Shown: positions 31,054 through 41,639 of the stretch, one piece after another | How the letters are laid out: each line of letters starts with the position of its first letter | Position numbering within the stretch: position 1 is the stretch's first letter | NCBI RefSeq assembly: GCF_000210295.1 | Contig: NC_026736.1 | Span: 744,001-808,000 of the forward strand | Direction of reading: 5' to 3' | DNA length: 64,000 nucleotides | DNA from: Trypanosoma brucei gambiense DAL972 | Taxonomy: Eukaryota; Euglenozoa; Kinetoplastea; Trypanosomatida; Trypanosomatidae | The notes under the pieces: generated by a model | Databases searched by the model: none | The model's input: only the letters and a program-made list of their open reading frames with translations | What the model was told of the DNA's origin: nothing | Translations under genes and position numbers: made by a program

Positions 31054-31479
31054 TTACTGAATCGTTACGGATGTTGCAGCGCTGCTCGCAGGGGAGTTAT
31101 TTTTCTTCAACTCCACCACAAGAACAGAATCCCTTAGCCTCGCCTTCACGCTTTCCTCGACAATAGGCGATGGCAAATTCATACAACGCTCAAACCGACC
31201 GTAGCCACGCTCCAGAAACACGGCAAGGTGTTGCTCATCATCTTTAAGTAATGACTTGCGATTGCCGCTGATGCATAACCGATTGTCCTCAATCCCCACT
31301 TGAATGTCCTCGCGATTCATGCCGGGGAGATCCACCAGGAGTTTATACCCTTCAGGTTTCTCCACAAGGTCCATAGCGGGCGACCATGACCCACGGGAAA
31401 AAGAGCTGAATGAACCAGCACCTGTGAGAGGCAGAACGCGGTTAAATATGCGGTCAATATCACGAAAAGGGTCCCACAT
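31054..31479 (-). CDS. HSP20: Small heat shock protein, HSP20/alpha-crystallin family
   Basis: 141 residues. It starts MWDPFRDIDRIFNR, typical of class HSP20 N-termini. The alpha-crystallin domain spans about 33-125: AMDLVEKPEGYKLLVDLPGMNREDIQVGIEDN, then the RKSLL strand, FLERGYGRFERCMNLP and the GVL-equivalent RDSVLVVELKK. A short Ser/Ala tail ends SVTIQ, where an I-x-I/V-type anchor would sit. Small HSPs hold unfolding proteins for refolding by HSP70. The ATG at 31479 is the first in frame. Confidence 0.94.
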   Translation of the reverse strand: MWDPFRDIDRIFNRVLPLTGAGSFSSFSRGSWSPAMDLVEKPEGYKLLVDLPGMNREDIQVGIEDNRLCISGNRKSLLKDDEQHLAVFLERGYGRFERCMNLPSPIVEESVKARLRDSVLVVELKKNNSPASSAATSVTIQ

Positions 31480-33222
31480 GTTCTCCTTATTTCTTTCTCC
31501 TTTTTTGCTTTTTTGCTTTCTTTTCCCTGCGTACGCTTCAAATGGCCTGAAATAACGTGTATTATTTTTTTGTTGGGTCGATTGTTTTTTTTTTTTTCCT
31601 CTCCTTCTTTCCCTTCCTCGGCTTCCACGATGTTCACCGTGCTGCCTCGTTTGTTTGTTGTCCTACGTTAGCGTAAACAACGTGAACGAATAAAGAAATT
31701 GAAAGAACACATGAAAGAAGTTATAAGAACACAAATAGTGGAAATAGGGCAATGCTTCTACTGTCCATCGACTGGAAACAGTAGCGAGAAGATACAATAA
31801 ATAAATAAATAAACAAGGGACATGCAAAAAAGGGAAAGGAATGAACAACTGGGACAATTTATACGGTCGTAAAACACTGTTGGCTCTTTCCAGATACTTC
31901 CGAAAAGTTTGAGCAGCCTTGTGGAGAACTGCAGGCACATCTCACGCTGAATTCATGTTTTTGACCGTTATTACAGGTAAATGTGCTGCTGTCTCATACC
32001 GCAGTGAGGACAAGGACCAGAGGGCGCCTTTTTTTTTTTTGCTTTTTCTTTTCTCTCTGAGTCTTAGTCCTTTCATTCCCCTACCCCATATTACCTTAAT
32101 TTTTTTTATTTTATTTCTTTACATTTCACTTATACTTGCAGCAGGGCATGGAGAGGAGCAGTGCATCCTCAACATGGAAAGGAAAAGTAACACAGGAGAG
32201 GAACATTAGCGCAGAAAACCAAGTGAGTAAAAAAATAGGGAAAAGACTAAATTAGCAAGGCAAGGAAAAACTTGTCATTACATGGCCGCTTCATAACACC
32301 GCCTGATGCCAGTAGAGGGAGAGAGAAAAAAAAGAAACATATTACAACATTCTGGAAGCGATCCAATCAAACAATTTCGCCCCAATACACATACATACAC
32401 ATACACGCGCGCGCCTTACCTCCCCTTTTTATAGAGGAGTTAAACTGAGGTGTCGTAACAAAACGAAAGAGAGAGAGAAAGAGAGAGAGTGTGTGTGTGT
32501 CAGTAAATTATCATGTGTAAATGGACAACGGCGTAAAGAATCAGAGAAGGAAAAGGGAAAAGAACAATCGGAGAAAACGGTAACAAAGAGGTAATAAACA
32601 AAAATACGCATCAAATAAGGAAGAGTAAGAGTAAGATCGAAACAGGGTGAGAACGGTGTAGAGGTGTGTGGTGACTGAATTCTATTTACATTCCATGTAA
32701 CAAGTACGCAGCTTTACAACTTAAGTAACTGGTGTTATTCCGCATCAGCACAGGTATTGTCTTCCGATGTGAATTGCTTGACAAGAAAATTCAAGCACAC
32801 AAATAGCCCCCACTCAAAAAATAAGGTAATGATAGTGATAGCGGTGATGACAGCGCCCATAACGATGATGATCAGTTTCATCGTAAAGATACAAAAAATC
32901 ATACCACGGCGGAAAGAAAAAAAATAGAGAGAACAGATGGCAAAAAAAAAAAAAATGACCAGTAAGTCGCTTAGGCACGTAAATAGTTGTTGTTATCAAT
33001 ATTTACTATTACTTGCACCCTCAGTTTACCCCTCACCCTTCAGTTTCTTCATTCTCTTCGTTCCTTTCTTGATTAGGTCAATGGAATGAAAGAATAAAAA
33101 GATGGGCGTTAAATAACCTAAAGAAATAAATATTACCCCCACCCAACGCGTCGAACAAAAAACAAACATCCATACCACCCATAGGCATCCCGTAGGAGAC
33201 TTATCTACCTTTTTCTTTCTCA
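31480..33222. other. Long intergenic stretch
   Basis: 1.7 kb of AT-rich DNA with homopolymers (T11 near 32030), a GA/GT-repeat zone at 32467-32500 and CA repeats near 32390-32410. It holds the HSP20 leader and the phosphodiesterase 3' UTR. No gene found. Confidence 0.6.
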
Positions 33223-35253
33223 CTACTCACACCATGCAGTGCGGTTATTTTCGCACAGTTGAAGGGTGAAACGGAGATGAGGGAGAAACATCACCACTGC
33301 TTCCATCATTGGTGCCACCACATATGTTATAAATGACTTCTGTCCTTCAGGGAAGTCTTTGTCGCTCGTTTTACGATTCATGAAGGGGGAAATGGAGAGG
33401 TTGCTCCTCTCTTCTTCATCACCCTGCTTGTAGAACTCTTGTGCAATATACGAAGACCATTCCGAGTATATGTAATAGGGACGAATGCAATTTGAGAGAT
33501 CGGCTGTTTTGATGCTCATAGAAAGTGCCACAAGAACATCCTGTTTGTTCGCACTCCAGTCACTAGCCTCTACCAAGCGCGACTGGAACCTCTTCAGTAT
33601 AGTTCCGTGATTTGACATATCCGTGGCTAGAACCATTTCTACCATTGTCTCGCGTACAGTGCGGAACTGCTCGTCATTCAGTGGTGCCAGAACGTTGTAA
33701 GACGGGTGCTTCAGCAACTGAAAGACGGAAGCTATGTGATGGTTTTCAAGGATTGACCTATCGTTGTAAAGTGTGCTCAAGTACGCATTCGTTCTAGTGT
33801 GAAAATTGTTATTCAAACCGGGGTGATCAAAGTCATGGACGGCTGCAGCGAGCACGGCGCCCAGCTGCTCCTCCGGTCGCAGCTGGCACTTCTCCTTCAT
33901 TCCAGCGATAAAAATAATGTAGTAGTTAACCTGCGTGACGTCTGCCGCATGCATCGAGTTGTGATAGGGATTGGGGTGATATCCCGATTGGACACCAAGT
34001 AGAAAGCGCTGCAGTGTCGCGTCGTCAAGTTGAAAGCGGGCCACTAGATCCAATTTATAAAGAATCGTGTAAGTCGTATAAAAGAGAGAGTTGCCATTTG
34101 TCATTATCTCTAGGCGGATCACATCGTAACCCCATTTATCAATGCCACAAAGAATTTCAAGTACATCCCTCACAGCCTGCCTGGAAGAATTGTCGAGCAA
34201 CGGTTGCAGCTCAGGAAGGTCCAAGACGTCCATCGCGCTCTCAGCAGGAGCACCGGGAGGGAGTGGAAAGGCTGCGCGAATGCACGCCAAAACGACCGTG
34301 TCAACGTCAGTTTCAACCGGGTAATATTTCACTGCCTGCGTCGTGTGTTCAAAGTACTGTGCGCCCCCCTTGTCGTACAGCACATCTAATGGATCCTTTG
34401 AGGGTGGGGCAGCACACAGCAGGCGCAAACGCTTTCTCAAATCATTGACACAGAAGGCAAGTTCCATTGTTTTCTGCGCCGCCACAGAAGATTCTTCCCG
34501 TAGCGGCTTCAAATCAGCAAGCAACCCCTCCACCTTCTTTTTGCTCTCTTGTAGCATCGCAGAACGCACGACACGCTCACACTCCAGAGATTCCAGAGAG
34601 AGACGTGGACAAATCATCTCGCTCCGACGTCGGCGTATTTGAGTCATTCGAGTCATGGGCTCCACAATATATTCTACAACACGTACTCTGTAGTCTTCGT
34701 CACCGGGAAGTGAGACAAGGGGAAGCCTGCAAATGTATTTGTACATTAGGTCCGACTCCTTTATATTGGTAACGGTAAAATTCACATTTTTACCACCACC
34801 TGGAGAGGGAGTCACCGTTGCCTTTTGTCTTTGAACATCCGATGCAAGGGACTTGAAGAACGATCCCCATGAAAACGTGATGCCGGCGTCATCTTTCGAG
34901 TCTGTGAGCTCCTTGTCTGTGAAGGAGTGGGCGAATATTGCCCTCGTGTCGTGCTCAAGGTATGACACTGTGAAGTCGATGTGGTCTGTTGTGCAGTACA
35001 AAAGCAAAATACCAGCGGACGGCATATGTGCCACCGGTCGATCGTCCATAACAACTGCCCCTTGACTTATAATGTACTTCTCCTTTCCAAGCATGCGGGG
35101 CGGGTCCGACTGCTCCAAAGGGACCTTCACCACCGCCTTCAGCTCCTTCAAATCGCTACTAGTAGACAATATATAATTTTCGCCTCTAACAGTTGTCGGA
35201 GACACACTACTCCCTTTAGAGTATGGAAAGAGCGTTGCGATTCCACAGCCCAT
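33223..35253 (-). CDS. PDED: Class I cyclic-nucleotide phosphodiesterase (PDED-like)
   Basis: 676 residues. The C-terminal catalytic domain (about 330-670) has the class I PDE metal-site signatures HNSMHAADV (431-439) and HDFDHPG (473-479). The further conserved blocks ENHHIASVFQLL, LATDMSNHG and ADLSNCIRP are also present. It hydrolyses cAMP and/or cGMP. A probable coiled coil lies at about 220-275; the N-terminal 200 residues are a folded region I do not recognise. There is no FYVE domain (unlike PDEC) and no GAF pair (unlike PDEB). My memory places T. brucei PDED on chromosome 3, so that assignment is likely but unchecked. The protein begins MGCG, a good site for N-myristoylation with palmitoylation of Cys3, which would put it on a membrane. 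The start is the first ATG. Confidence 0.92.
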   Translation of the reverse strand: MGCGIATLFPYSKGSSVSPTTVRGENYILSTSSDLKELKAVVKVPLEQSDPPRMLGKEKYIISQGAVVMDDRPVAHMPSAGILLLYCTTDHIDFTVSYLEHDTRAIFAHSFTDKELTDSKDDAGITFSWGSFFKSLASDVQRQKATVTPSPGGGKNVNFTVTNIKESDLMYKYICRLPLVSLPGDEDYRVRVVEYIVEPMTRMTQIRRRRSEMICPRLSLESLECERVVRSAMLQESKKKVEGLLADLKPLREESSVAAQKTMELAFCVNDLRKRLRLLCAAPPSKDPLDVLYDKGGAQYFEHTTQAVKYYPVETDVDTVVLACIRAAFPLPPGAPAESAMDVLDLPELQPLLDNSSRQAVRDVLEILCGIDKWGYDVIRLEIMTNGNSLFYTTYTILYKLDLVARFQLDDATLQRFLLGVQSGYHPNPYHNSMHAADVTQVNYYIIFIAGMKEKCQLRPEEQLGAVLAAAVHDFDHPGLNNNFHTRTNAYLSTLYNDRSILENHHIASVFQLLKHPSYNVLAPLNDEQFRTVRETMVEMVLATDMSNHGTILKRFQSRLVEASDWSANKQDVLVALSMSIKTADLSNCIRPYYIYSEWSSYIAQEFYKQGDEEERSNLSISPFMNRKTSDKDFPEGQKSFITYVVAPMMEAVVMFLPHLRFTLQLCENNRTAWCE

Positions 35254-36725
35254 AAATAGAGGTCCTTGGTGCGCCCCTATTTCCCCTTCTCACTTATTGA
35301 AATTAGAAGCTCCTTTCTGCCCCCCACCCTTTTCCTCCCTGTCGGTGACGAGGGGACGCCTTTTTTTGTTGGCGGTACAAAGAAGGCTGCACACGTCCCT
35401 CCTCCTTCTTCCCTGACCTGGCCACCCTGCGCACGGTAGCAGTGCGAAGTATTACCGGAGTATGCTAAAAGAACAAACGAAATGGTAAAAGGGGTAATAA
35501 AATAATGCAGCACGGAAAGAGAAAGAGAGAGAAAAGCGCTGAGCAAACAAAACCCAGCAAGTCGATATTACTGTAGGTGGTGCTGGTTATGGTCCCATAC
35601 ACACACACACCATGGCTACAACGCCACAAACCCCACTCAGCACCGCAGGCAATAAACGGAAATATACAAATACATTACTATTATTTTCGTTTATAATCTC
35701 CTCATTTTTCAGCGGGGTGGACGTTACGTTAAGCCACGGTGTCTCCAGTTGAGGCATCACACCGAGAAGCCGCAAGGATGCCGGTAAGGCAGTCCCAATC
35801 GCCCACCGCTGTCCCCTACAAAGACACGTAGATGCATACGTTGCACCTCATACAATAAAAGCACAAACCTCACAACGGTGTTCAAGCACGATCGCCTGGC
35901 AATCCCAAGCGAGAGCCTTCCAAAGACGCCGGACTTGCAGGGGCGCTAGAAACAAATCCCCAGCATTGTCTCTAAACACTCGCATAATAGACGAGTAAAT
36001 ACGAGTCGAATGAGGCCACGATGAGAAAAGAAAAAAGGAAAGAAAAAGAAAGCGCACAATCGCACCCACCCACCTGCCCTCCCCCCTGCTCAAGCATAAC
36101 CCGCCCCACCAGAAATCATATTAGCCCACAACATAAAAAGTGGGGAAATTAAGCTAAGGGTACTGTCAGCACCCCACCTTTCCGGAGCCTACGACCCTTC
36201 CATCACGTTGCGTCATCAAATGACGACCTATATGCCGTTAAAATTCCAGACTAAAAGCTGGAGTCCCTCCTTTAATGCCCGTTCCTATTTCTTCGTCTTT
36301 TTCTTTTTCTTTGCCCTGTCTTACCTCCTTTACATTGGCCGCTTATAATTCTAGTAGGAAACAGTTAGTTCAACGGACTGAATAGCACAGATTAATAGCG
36401 TCGCTCAATAGTACGACTAACCCTTTACGGCGAATGCGCCAACCCTATCTTCCTATGTAACACTACAGCTGTTCAAAGTATCTTTCCTTTAACCTGACGG
36501 CCGGGGGGTGAGAAGGGTAAGCTTTTTTTTTGTTCTTTTTGTTACCATGATAAACACCTGCACATAGCACATCTGAACATTAAACAGCAGGTGCAGTGTA
36601 AGAACGGGAAAAATCGGGACACTTCGTGACTAACGGTAGGTTGATGAGTGATTGCAACAAAAAAACCGCGGGTGTCGAATGGAAAAAATAGAGAAGGACT
36701 CAGAATACTAATCCACAGCAATTTA
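35254..36725. other. Long intergenic stretch
   Basis: 1.5 kb holding the phosphodiesterase leader and the 3' flank of the next gene. No tRNA-like boxes, no long conserved frame; short frames only. Confidence 0.6.
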
Positions 36726-38282
36726 CTAGCGGCAGGCAGAACCAGTTGGTGGTGACTCAGCGCCACAGCAGCTTCCAGCCCCCTCGGGGTTACAAACACG
36801 ATTGTAGATGCGCTCGAACACGGAAAAATCACAGAGTGAGTGGGAGCTATGACCAGAAAGCTTTTGCTGCCTCTCTCTCTCTGACCTTGCACACCCTTGC
36901 GAGGCAAGTGGCCAACCTGCCCTCCTAACATGACGGCGAGGGGGAAAAGGGCTTCCCTCATCCAGTGAATTAAACCCCGAAGTTTGTGATTCGGATGCCC
37001 GCCCGAGAAACAGGGATGTCTCACACCTCTGCAACGACCCGTCATGTTGTGGACGCCAACGAGACCCCCGCGACTGCATCGTACGCATCCGACCGCCCCG
37101 GGGGGCATCTTTATCGCTGAAAACTTTTGGCACATGAGAAGTACCTGAGCCAGCCAGCGGTCGCCCTGGCTTGAAAGTGCAGTCCTTTAGCTGATTTTCC
37201 TCTTGTAACACTCGCAACTCGTTTAATTTCGCCTCCCTCTGATCCTTCCATTTCTGACACCGTGCAACAACACTCCTTGAATCGCTGACACGCGTCCGTT
37301 GTCGAAAACGCTCCCTCGAGTATGCGTCACGCCGCCCAAATCGTCCCAAGTTTCCTTCATGATACATGGTTTGCGACCACGGCGAATACTCGGTTAGATC
37401 TCTATTCAAATATAATGAGTGCTCGTTAAAATGGGGCGCACTACGGCACCGCCGCGGACCCAAACCGATCGGGTCGGGATCGACGTGCTGACACGCCAGA
37501 GCCAAAGATCTGTCGGAGCCGTGCGATAACGGCGCACGCAATCCCCAGACAGAGCCCTCGGTCCGTGGAGCTCTTCCGGCAAAACTATGCCCCTGTCGCT
37601 CTCTATTCAAGACCGCTGCCCCTTCACCTACAAACACAGCACTCGCTCCTGCTTTTGTCTGTACATTTTCCCCTCTCAAAGACAGTTGAGCACACATATT
37701 GTACATCGCAACGTCTTCAAGCCGCGCATCAGCTGTGGCGATTCCAGCTAGGTGGTGACTACCACATTTTCCCACATGTCCCTCCCCCACATTACACCTC
37801 AACCACGCTGGGGTGCACTTACCGTTACCGCCGACGCTCCCACGGTTTGACAGCAAAACTTGACCACCGCCCCGCTGGTCCATTGGCATACCCAACAATT
37901 CTCCCTGCTTTGACTGCAGTGGGAGCCTCTGAACACCGCCATCACGTGCCAACGCAGATGTAAGTCTTTGCGTGGGATTCCGGAGGTCCCGTCCAGCAGC
38001 GGCGTCGGATGTAGCTAAGCCACTGCCGTTGTGCGACCCCTCTCCCTCTGCAGCCCCCGCATGAGCATCGGCGCCTAATTTGCTGCAGCCGACCCCTCGA
38101 GGGTCCCGCTGACACCAACTATCCCACTCATCGGCAACCCCACCGTAAGTCACTCGATCATTTAGCTCGCTCCGCATGAGACATTCCGGCAACGGGGCTT
38201 CGAGAGCGCTTAACACACGTTTTTCGAATGACCGTAGTGCCGACGACGCCTTCTCGCAGCCTTCGTCAAAACAATCTCCCAT
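36726..38282 (-). CDS. Hypothetical protein with CTFKP motif
   Basis: 518 residues. Mostly low in order-promoting residues: Gly/Ser/Arg-rich with many Cys and His. A predicted helix at about 350-385 (WKDQREAKLNELRVLQEENQ) leads straight into LKDCTFKPGRPL. That pattern, an Arg/Glu helix followed by C-T-F-K-P, is repeated in trypanosomatid cytoskeletal proteins and resembles the units of the 26-28.5 kb gene. It begins MGDC, so N-terminal myristoylation is possible. The frame is open to 38477 through a hydrophobic 65-residue stretch. The acceptor AG at 38294-38293 and the ATG at 38282 argue against using that stretch. No enzyme motif is recognised. Confidence 0.7.
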   Translation of the reverse strand: MGDCFDEGCEKASSALRSFEKRVLSALEAPLPECLMRSELNDRVTYGGVADEWDSWCQRDPRGVGCSKLGADAHAGAAEGEGSHNGSGLATSDAAAGRDLRNPTQRLTSALARDGGVQRLPLQSKQGELLGMPMDQRGGGQVLLSNRGSVGGNGKCTPAWLRCNVGEGHVGKCGSHHLAGIATADARLEDVAMYNMCAQLSLRGENVQTKAGASAVFVGEGAAVLNRERQGHSFAGRAPRTEGSVWGLRAPLSHGSDRSLALACQHVDPDPIGLGPRRCRSAPHFNEHSLYLNRDLTEYSPWSQTMYHEGNLGRFGRRDAYSRERFRQRTRVSDSRSVVARCQKWKDQREAKLNELRVLQEENQLKDCTFKPGRPLAGSGTSHVPKVFSDKDAPRGGRMRTMQSRGSRWRPQHDGSLQRCETSLFLGRASESQTSGFNSLDEGSPFPPRRHVRRAGWPLASQGCARSERERQQKLSGHSSHSLCDFSVFERIYNRVCNPEGAGSCCGAESPPTGSACR

Positions 38283-38695
38283 TTGAATGTTTCTTCGGCC
38301 CGGCACATACAAAGAAAAAAAATGATGGCAATAATAATGAAAAGGCGCCATGCAAGTACGCGGAAGCCCACGCGGAAAAAAGGGATAACGGAGAGTATCG
38401 AAAATGCGAAGGAGAACGTACCATGGGAAATATAGCTTATAAATCGCGACCGAAACAAGAACTAAAGAACTGAACATATATTTACAACGGAAACCGTGCT
38501 AGAAACGCAGTGTGGGTTTCGCTTCTTTACTTCAGAGATTTCTACCCTCCCCCCACCCTAACCCGTTGCGTATCCATCCGTTGTCCAAGGGGACCTCATG
38601 ACGAAGCAAACTCCTAAGTATATCATTATATGGTAATCCATATATTATCCTCGATGATTGTGTGTCGCGCAATAGCGCACGTCAAGTTCTCCATA
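38283..38695. other. Intergenic stretch
   Basis: Leader of the hypothetical gene (acceptor at 38293-38294) and 3' flank of the acyltransferase. Nothing else seen. Confidence 0.6.
38293..38294 (-). promoter_or_regulatory. Predicted spliced-leader acceptor AG
   Basis: A minus-strand T8 tract (CATTTTTTTTCTTTG) is followed by the first AG in CCGAAG, 10 nt before the ATG at 38282. Confidence 0.55.
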
Positions 38696-40096
38696 TTATC
38701 CCTTGGTGAACCTCTTAGGTGGCACTGGTGCTGAAGCCGACTTCTCATTTAACAATGCGACATAGTCAGCATACGTACATTCGCTGACACCACAACCAAG
38801 CACGTTCGCCATCATCTCCTGACAGCGATTGGCGTACAGAATCGGGTCCTCTCGCTCCGACTCAGTTGGAACGTAGATGGGCAGGGGCCGCACTTCAACA
38901 CGGTTGACAAACTGAGAGCACAACCGAAGGATTAAAACACCAAAACTGTTACCCCCACAACAGCGACCGTTCCAGCAGGGATTGAAATGCTTGTACGGAA
39001 ATCCCACGCAAATCATCTGAATGGGCTCACCTGGCTCCATCGCGCCCTTTCGGAACATGAACAACGTCCTCTGATTTGTCGTTGTGCCCTCAGGAAATAC
39101 AAGCAACTGAGGCACTAGGGGGTCCCTATCCTTCGCGCGCTTTGCGATGGCCTCGGCGGCACGACGACGGGACTCAGCGGCACTCCTGTCCACCAGAATG
39201 GAGTCTGACAATCTCACAATCGATTCGAAAAGAGGCAGTTTGGTCTCCTTGCGGGTAATGAACGATGGGAACTGCGCGAGAGCGAACAAGAGAACAACTT
39301 CGAATACACATGAGTGGTTAGAAATCAATATTTTGCACTCACTTCTGTCGGCAATACGCCCGAACACCCTGAAGTTGTAGAAGCCTATTCCCACAGAAGC
39401 AACGCAGAAGGTGATGTAGGCGAGGAGGGTGAAAAATGAAAACCACAAGGGGTTGTCATTGCGATTCCTCCCCCTCCGTCCTGCCATGCTCATTACAACC
39501 AGCGTCATGAAGGAGAAGAGAACGAATATGAAAAGTCGCACTGCGAGTAAGCCTGTCACCGCGAAAAATGTTGTCTTCATCACCTCATAAAGACACCAAG
39601 GCGTGTCGTAGCTCAGCGCAACGTCCCGACCAACACGTGGTGGCTTTTCTGTGAGGTACGAGTCTCCAAGACGCAGCATCCGCGGACGAACATAAAGGAG
39701 GTCACGAACGTTCTCCGTAAAGTAAAGAAATGTTAAGAGCAGTAGTAAAAACAGGAAATACCTCCACAGTATGTCTGGCCAGGTAAGGCACGAAAATGCG
39801 ATCATCAGCTCCTGAATCCCAGGAATCAGGCCAAAAAGGCCTGGGAGAGCTCCCCCAACGCCGTGGCCTGCGCCCCAATTGCGAACGCTTCTGTCGGTGT
39901 CCATCCTAGAGTTTCTCGTAGACCTTCGAGGAACACCAACAGACACCTCCCCCATGGATCCTGCGTGTTGAAACGACTCACCCGGTGGGTGATCGTTGGC
40001 TCGGGCTTCCAATGGCACCCGTGCGAATATGCAGCCGAAGAGAAGCTTCATAAAAACAATAGCAGCTAACAGATGAAAAAGTTTACCGGCGTCCAT
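38696..40096 (-). CDS. Membrane-bound lysophospholipid / glycerophosphate acyltransferase (PlsC family)
   Basis: 466 residues. The C-terminal half is an LPLAT/PlsC domain. The acceptor-pocket motif is NHSCVFE (260-266) where the family has NHxxxxD, so the catalytic Asp is Glu here. The FPEGTTTNQRTLFMFRKGA block (334-352) matches the EGTRSN-type motif. Hydrophobic segments at about 7-25, 90-128, 176-205 and 218-242 indicate several membrane spans, as in LPCAT/AGPAT-type enzymes. It should transfer an acyl chain from acyl-CoA to a lysophospholipid in the ER. The substrate cannot be read from sequence. The frame opens at a TTG at 40135; the first ATG is 40096, 46 nt after a strong acceptor (AG at 40144-40143). 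Confidence 0.85.
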   Translation of the reverse strand: MDAGKLFHLLAAIVFMKLLFGCIFARVPLEARANDHPPGESFQHAGSMGEVSVGVPRRSTRNSRMDTDRSVRNWGAGHGVGGALPGLFGLIPGIQELMIAFSCLTWPDILWRYFLFLLLLLTFLYFTENVRDLLYVRPRMLRLGDSYLTEKPPRVGRDVALSYDTPWCLYEVMKTTFFAVTGLLAVRLFIFVLFSFMTLVVMSMAGRRGRNRNDNPLWFSFFTLLAYITFCVASVGIGFYNFRVFGRIADRSECKILISNHSCVFEVVLLFALAQFPSFITRKETKLPLFESIVRLSDSILVDRSAAESRRRAAEAIAKRAKDRDPLVPQLLVFPEGTTTNQRTLFMFRKGAMEPGEPIQMICVGFPYKHFNPCWNGRCCGGNSFGVLILRLCSQFVNRVEVRPLPIYVPTESEREDPILYANRCQEMMANVLGCGVSECTYADYVALLNEKSASAPVPPKRFTKG

Positions 40097-40466
40097 TCTG
40101 CTCAGGTGAAAAATTGCTGGAAGTGCCAACAGCAAGCGATCCTACAAAAAAAGAAAAACAAAAAAAAGAGTAAAGAAGCAGGTACGACCCACTGAGGAAA
40201 ACACCAGCATCTCCAGCGACACATGTACACTGATGGAAAAAGATTTAAAAAAAAAAAAAGAAACAACCAGTGAACTCACAAATGCATAGCTTTTAGATAC
40301 CCCTTCGCTTAGCGAAGCACGCATCTGCATTAAAGCAAGCATTTTCATTTTTTTTCTCTGTACCCACTCCTGAGTTACGATGCTTTGCTACGCCGTCACA
40401 GTAGAGTCACGCGTGAGAGTTGTATTGATGTGTGGCACCATGTTTGATGTGAAGCTACCTCTCGAC
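40097..40466. other. Intergenic stretch
   Basis: Acyltransferase leader and SET-gene 3' flank, with two A-rich (minus-strand T-rich) tracts. No coding region. Confidence 0.6.
40143..40144 (-). promoter_or_regulatory. Predicted spliced-leader acceptor AG for the acyltransferase gene
   Basis: A long minus-strand tract of T with few C and G ends in TTGTAG, 46 nt before the ATG. Confidence 0.65.
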
Positions 40467-41639
40467 TCAGCTTCGCTTTGAGTCATCCTCGATATCCACG
40501 AGGTGGTACGAGTCTGTGGCGCTGTCGTAGCCCACGTGACACTCCAAGACGGCATCCTCCGCATCCGTTGTTGGCCAATGCCATAGAGCAAAACATACGG
40601 CACAATTTTTACTTTCAACCTGGTGAAATGTAAAGGCGTCATATGTGTAGGGGTACGAACGCGGGTACACTGGTCCATAGCCAATGAGAAGCTCCTCCCC
40701 CTTCCGAATACCCCGACAAGTCATAACGCTGAGTCTCCCATCCTTATTCTTCGTCTCTTGAATCCACCCACAGTTGCTCCTTTCATCTTCACCTGGCTCA
40801 TTTATGAATGGTGTGAACGTGCTCTGAAACTCTTCAAAAACAACATTAAAGTAATCCGCGCAGTTAAGGTCCATCAGAGCGTACTTGGCCGTTGGCCTCC
40901 CCAACTTGGCATGCTCGCCGCTTAGTGCATCGCAGTATCCCGGGTAGACGCCAACAATAGTTAACGCAGGAATGTTCTTCAAGGCAACAACACCCACCCC
41001 TCCCTTACTTTCCTGACGCACCTTCGCGAAAAGGTGAAGCGAATTCCGGGGTTGGAAAAATCTGGTTACGGCTCGACAAACCATGCCCAGCAGCCTATCA
41101 TCCTCTTCCTTCGAATGTGGCCTACAAGCCTTCTTCTCGAGGGACTCAAGTTCCCGCACAACCTCTTCCGGGTATTCGTCACGGACAACCAGTGCACGAC
41201 GAACCACCCTTCGAGCGTCGGGCGCCTCTCTAACGGGGGGCGTAAAAGCGGCAGGGGCTTCTACACCATCACAACTGCCACACACGCGCATATGCGAGAC
41301 AAACTTTTTGTTCGCGTCCTTCCACTCAATCTGTTCGCTCGCCGCCTTGGTCGAGCACAATTTGTGAACAGCCTGCCCACAGTAGCAACAAACCTTCAAG
41401 TCTTCATTCCCCTCAGGCTTGCGGCAGACTCCGCATAGTTTATAAACAGTGCTGATTTGAAACTGAAGGAACGCCTCCCAAACGCTGGTATCATCAAGCC
41501 CATCATATGGCTCGCTGAGGCCAAGTGTATTGCTCCAAACACTAATGTTGTAGATGTTGTGCCATAGGAACAGCTTCCCAGACTCACTATCTGTGTTGAG
41601 CGACCAGTCCACGCAACGAGTAGGTACCACCTCAGACAT
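40467..41639 (-). CDS. PHD-SET domain protein, probable histone or protein lysine methyltransferase
   Basis: 390 residues. The N-terminus (DWSLNTDSESGKLFLWHNI then SVW, about 11-35) has the two-tryptophan spacing of a WW domain, though weak. A PHD-type zinc finger follows at about 69-123 (CGVC, CCYCGQAVHKLC, VCGSC). A SET domain covers about 205-325: GGVGVVALKNIPALTIVGVYPGYC at the start, then INEPGEDERSNCGW in place of the classic RFINHSCxPN. The end is GEELLIGYGP, with the catalytic tyrosine. SET enzymes move a methyl group from SAM to lysine. The frame continues 131 codons upstream to 42032 with membrane-like sequence, but the acceptor AG at 41646-41645 lies just before the ATG at 41639. 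The leader would then be only about 5 nt, so the exact acceptor is uncertain. The histone target is unknown. Confidence 0.82.
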   Translation of the reverse strand: MSEVVPTRCVDWSLNTDSESGKLFLWHNIYNISVWSNTLGLSEPYDGLDDTSVWEAFLQFQISTVYKLCGVCRKPEGNEDLKVCCYCGQAVHKLCSTKAASEQIEWKDANKKFVSHMRVCGSCDGVEAPAAFTPPVREAPDARRVVRRALVVRDEYPEEVVRELESLEKKACRPHSKEEDDRLLGMVCRAVTRFFQPRNSLHLFAKVRQESKGGVGVVALKNIPALTIVGVYPGYCDALSGEHAKLGRPTAKYALMDLNCADYFNVVFEEFQSTFTPFINEPGEDERSNCGWIQETKNKDGRLSVMTCRGIRKGEELLIGYGPVYPRSYPYTYDAFTFHQVESKNCAVCFALWHWPTTDAEDAVLECHVGYDSATDSYHLVDIEDDSKRS

